Part shown: positions 61,745-64,000 of the stretch, in pieces | How positions within the stretch are numbered: the first letter of the stretch is position 1 | Layout of the letters: each line of letters opens with the position of its first letter | DNA from: JBDHWG01 sp046328505 | GTDB taxonomy: Bacteria; Chloroflexota; Anaerolineae; Epilineales; JAHCIE01 | NCBI GenBank assembly: GCA_046328505.1 | Contig: JAXLWL010000003.1 | Coordinates: forward strand, 62,001-126,000 | Length of the DNA stretch: 64,000 nucleotides | Reading direction: 5' to 3' | Position numbers and translations under genes: made by a program | Notes under the pieces: generated by a model | What the model was told of the DNA's origin: nothing | The model's database searches: none | What the model saw: the letters and a program-made list of their open reading frames with translations, nothing else

Positions 61745-61770
61745 GATGCTTCACTCTGTTCAGCATGACA
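61745..61770. repeat. Second copy of the GATGCTTC...CAGCATGACA repeat
   Basis: It is a direct copy of 60041-60066 with four differences in the centre, lying in the gap between the DUF4331 and DUF1684 genes. Confidence 0.55.
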
Positions 61771-61843
61771 GCCCCGGCTTATTCTCTCGGTCTCCCTTTG
61801 CGTCTTTGCGCCTCTGCGTTGCTAATCTCTGTTCCGAGAAGCG

Positions 61844-62365
61844 CTACTCGAACGTCTTCTCCCCGGCGCGAATGGCGGCGGTGAGGCGGTTCTCGGCGGG
61901 GGGAATGGGGCACACCCACATCTCGTTGTAGGCGCAGTAGGGGTTGTAGGCCTTGTTGAAGTCTATGCGGATCAGCGTCCGGCCGTCCTCCGTCCCCGCG
62001 CCCTCGACCTCGACGTAGCGCCCGGCGCCGTAGGTCTCGCCGCCGCTCGTCGCGTCGGTGAAGGGCAGGAACAGGCTCTCGCCCTCCTCGTCCTGGAACA
62101 GGGTCAACGCCTGCGGGTCGCCGTCAATCGAAAAGTGCAGCTTCCCGATGCCGTAGAACTGCTGCGCGTCGCCCTGGCTGGTGATGAGCATGGCCGGGCG
62201 CGCGTCGTCGAACGGCTCGAACTCGGCGGTGACGTCGTAGGCCGGATTCTCCGGGTAGTACACTAGGCCGGTGAATGTGTCGCGCTGCTCCGGCGTCAGC
62301 GGCGACATATCAGTGTACCGAAAAAAGTGGTCCTTCTCCGCCCGCAAATCGCTAACTTCGGACAT
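61844..62365 (-). CDS. DUF1684-family protein
   Basis: The start at 62365 follows AGGAGA; an upstream in-frame extension crosses repeat DNA and is rejected. The 173-residue product ends with the family signature NKAYNPYCAYNEMWVCPIPP followed by AENRL. Two beta-rich stretches precede it (GIGKLHFSIDGDPQALTLFQ). The function is unknown; the conserved Cys/Tyr cluster suggests a metal or ligand site. Confidence 0.85.
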   Translation of the reverse strand: MSEVSDLRAEKDHFFRYTDMSPLTPEQRDTFTGLVYYPENPAYDVTAEFEPFDDARPAMLITSQGDAQQFYGIGKLHFSIDGDPQALTLFQDEEGESLFLPFTDATSGGETYGAGRYVEVEGAGTEDGRTLIRIDFNKAYNPYCAYNEMWVCPIPPAENRLTAAIRAGEKTFE

Positions 62366-62502
62366 CACGTTCTCCTGTTGAGCCTCATCGGCGGGTTGAG
62401 CACGCGAAGGATGCGTCCTGTGCCAACCATGTTCGGCTCTCCTGCCCTGTGAAGAGCATCCCTTCAAACAAACCACGGATGGTAGCCGGAGTAGGAGGGA
62501 TC

Positions 62503-62547
62503 CCTGGTGGACGCCCTGGGTAGCCACGCGGGCTACCCCCTACCAGG
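62503..62547. terminator. Nested hairpin repeat between DUF72 and DUF1684 genes
   Basis: GGTAGCC/GGCTACC (62519-62537) lies inside an outer CCTGGT/ACCAGG pair. It begins next to the DUF72 stop and may end that transcript. It also resembles the intergenic repeats seen elsewhere in this window. Confidence 0.5.
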
Positions 62548-63306
62548 CTAGACGGAAGGCTGCGAGAGCAGGTCTTCGAAGCGGCGGACGGTGATGGGGG
62601 AGTTGCCTTCGTACTTGTTGTTCACGAACACGAAGACCTCCGCGCCGTTCTCCCGCAGCGCCACCACCTCGTCGCGCCAGCGCAGCAGGTCCTGGGTGCG
62701 GTCGTGCACGATCTCGCCCATGTCGCCGGGTATCTTGCGCCGGTCGCCGAGCAAGCGTATGTAGGCGAAGTCGGCGGTGCGGACGGTCATGCGCGGCATG
62801 TAGTAGAGGTCGGACATGACGAACGCGACGTTACGCTCGCGCAGGGCATCGTAGTAGCCGTCGTTGAGCCAGCTGCGGTGCCTCACCTCGACGCCGTAGC
62901 GCAGGTCGGTCGGCAGGCCGTCCAGGTAGTCGGTCAGGAGCGACAGCTGATCGCCGTGGAACGTGTAGTCGAACTGAAGGACGAGGGGGCCGAGCTTCGG
63001 GCCGAGGATGCGCATCGTTTCCAGGAACAGCCCGGTCTCCAGCTCGCAGTCTGTCAGGCGCTTTTCGTGCGTGATAAGCTGGGGAAACTTAGGGCAGAAG
63101 AGAAAGCTCTCCGGCGTCTTGGCGTCCCAACCGGAGACGACGCTCTCGCGCGGGATGGCGTAGAACGTGCTGTCAATCTCAACCGCGCGGAACTGCTTCG
63201 CGTACTCCGTGATGTAGTTGGCGGGCTTCGTGCCCGGCGGGTAGAACGGCCCTACCCACGAGTCGAACGCCCACGCCGTCGTCCCTAGCCAGATATGCTC
63301 GTCCAA
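62548..63306 (-). CDS. DUF72-family (TIM-barrel) protein
   Basis: The protein carries the DUF72 opening IWLGTTAWAFDSWVGPFYPP, VEIDSTFYAIPRESVVSGW and late RYGVEVRHRSWLNDGYYDAL. The start is uncertain: the frame is open to 63357, but that stretch holds a 10-bp hairpin. I prefer TTG 63306 after AAGGTGGAG; GTG 63318 is possible. The family adopts a TIM barrel and may be a nuclease or sugar isomerase-like enzyme; no reaction is established. Confidence 0.85.
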   Translation of the reverse strand: MDEHIWLGTTAWAFDSWVGPFYPPGTKPANYITEYAKQFRAVEIDSTFYAIPRESVVSGWDAKTPESFLFCPKFPQLITHEKRLTDCELETGLFLETMRILGPKLGPLVLQFDYTFHGDQLSLLTDYLDGLPTDLRYGVEVRHRSWLNDGYYDALRERNVAFVMSDLYYMPRMTVRTADFAYIRLLGDRRKIPGDMGEIVHDRTQDLLRWRDEVVALRENGAEVFVFVNNKYEGNSPITVRRFEDLLSQPSV

Positions 63307-63333
63307 AGTCGACTCCACCTTTCCGTGAAACAC

Positions 63334-63366
63334 GCCACGGGCGCGGGGGGTTCCCACGCCCGTGGC
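63334..63366. terminator. 10-bp hairpin upstream of DUF72
   Basis: GCCACGGGCG (63334-63343) pairs with CGCCCGTGGC (63357-63366). It lies between the stop of the gene at 63381 and the likely start of DUF72, so it may end transcription of the former. Confidence 0.5.
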
Positions 63367-63380
63367 TGAAGTGACAGCAA

Positions 63381-64000
63381 TTAGCGAGCCGAGGCGCTCA
63401 GGTCAATTGCCGAGGGAAGAACCTCGACACGCGGCGCGCTCGGGGCGCGGCGGTCCAGGTCGGCCACACGCGCCGCGCTCCCCGAGGGCGTGGGCGGCGT
63501 GGCGGCCTGCGCGATGAGCGGCATGTAGGTGAACGACAGGGTTGGCTGGGCCGCGCCCAGGTTGACCTGGTCCACCGTCACGGCGGTCCCGCTCGCGTCC
63601 GGACTGAGCGCGAAGGTCATCGTGACCTGCGACCCGGCCAGGTCCGCCAGGTTGAAGGAGGCGTGCTGCCAGGCGCTGCCGCCGGTCAGAGGCAGGGAAT
63701 ACGTCACCGGCGCATGCGGCGGTGAGATGTTGTCGAGAGTCACCGTCAGTGTGCCTGTGCTGCCCGTGTCGACGCGGTAGAGGAACGCGAGGATGCTGGG
63801 CGACGGCTCGAGCGGGATACGCACGCTCTGGCCGAGGCTGCCGCCCAGCGAGAGGCGCGCGGCCTTCTGGCCGGAGTAGCCGGGGGCGTCGGTGTCCACG
63901 TTGCCGCTGATCGTCCAGCCGCCGGCGCCCTGCTCGAAGCCGCCGTTGACGACGACGTCGTTGGCGGGCCGCAGGTAGATGTTCACGCCGTCCGTGACGC
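63381..64000 (-). CDS. Partial extracellular protein with carbohydrate-binding-like module (5' end beyond window)
   Basis: The frame is open to the right edge, so the start is missing. The visible about 206 residues contain a beta-sandwich module, VVVNGGFEQGAGGWTISGNV ... QKAARLSLGGSLGQSVRIPL, of the CBM4/9-like type seen in secreted glycosidases and adhesins. A Thr/Pro-rich linker (TPPTPSGSAARVAD) leads to a short tail. It is probably secreted or surface-bound. Other domains may lie upstream. Confidence 0.65.
   Translation of the reverse strand, partial: VTDGVNIYLRPANDVVVNGGFEQGAGGWTISGNVDTDAPGYSGQKAARLSLGGSLGQSVRIPLEPSPSILAFLYRVDTGSTGTLTVTLDNISPPHAPVTYSLPLTGGSAWQHASFNLADLAGSQVTMTFALSPDASGTAVTVDQVNLGAAQPTLSFTYMPLIAQAATPPTPSGSAARVADLDRRAPSAPRVEVLPSAIDLSASAR

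Overview
The window is GC-rich, gene-dense bacterial DNA. Several features point to a Chloroflexota (Chloroflexi) genome, probably a metagenome-assembled one: a secretin-less Tad pilus locus with a LysM/BTAD membrane regulator, a STAND NTPase with an effector-associated domain, a cyclase-ATPase-TPR protein, and intergenic hairpin repeats of the kind common in that phylum. The assignment rests on gene content and repeats only; no rRNA or tRNA gene was seen.

Layout. (1) 1-6.6 kb holds a defence-like pair: an SNF2-type helicase with a C-terminal DUF3883 region (minus strand) and a membrane NACHT/STAND protein (plus strand). (2) 6.7-19.4 kb is a complete Tad/Flp pilus locus on the minus strand, running from cpaB to a TadV-like prepilin peptidase. 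It includes one very large membrane regulator with LysM repeats, a degenerate FtsK-like domain and a BTAD DNA-binding half. (3) 19.4-20.7 kb has no convincing gene but carries a regulatory array of four repeats spaced exactly 11 bp apart. A matching array with the same spacing to a -10 box lies in front of tadB. (4) 20.7-30.6 kb is a plus-strand run of DNA-processing genes: UvrD-like helicase, CHC2/Toprim primase, SSB, RadC, a DUF3150-like protein, a Ycf46-like AAA protein with changed Walker residues, DUF1257, DUF2997 and a radical-SAM activase-like protein. (5) 30.7-33.5 kb is a minus-strand cyclase-ATPase-TPR gene. (6) 33.7-47.5 kb holds a second plus-strand module: an extra beta sliding clamp, a PRTRC-type cassette (ubiquitin-like C, probable F, E2-like B, JAMM protease A, E1-like ThiF), a methyltransferase, and a helicase gene cut into three exons by two related group II introns. 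(7) 47.5-54.4 kb is accessory DNA: small ORFs, a cupin, an antitoxin-like gene, a structured-RNA or mini-IS region, an IS21-family element and a large serine recombinase. (8) 54.6-64 kb looks like ordinary chromosome: a DtxR-type regulator, aldehyde dehydrogenase, GT39-like glycosyltransferase, DUF4331, DUF1684 and DUF72 proteins, separated by repeat-rich gaps.

How the parts may work together. Regions 4-6 look like the replication and maintenance core of an integrated plasmid or ICE-like element, with the serine recombinase at 52.5 kb as a candidate integrase. The most notable system is the PRTRC cassette. Its B protein keeps the E2-type Asn-x7-Cys spacing, its A protein has a perfect JAMM motif, and it sits directly behind a sliding clamp. 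Two proteins of the module end in a QLxLF clamp-binding motif. The two 11-bp repeat arrays suggest that the BTAD regulator controls both the pilus operon and the start of the DNA-processing run.
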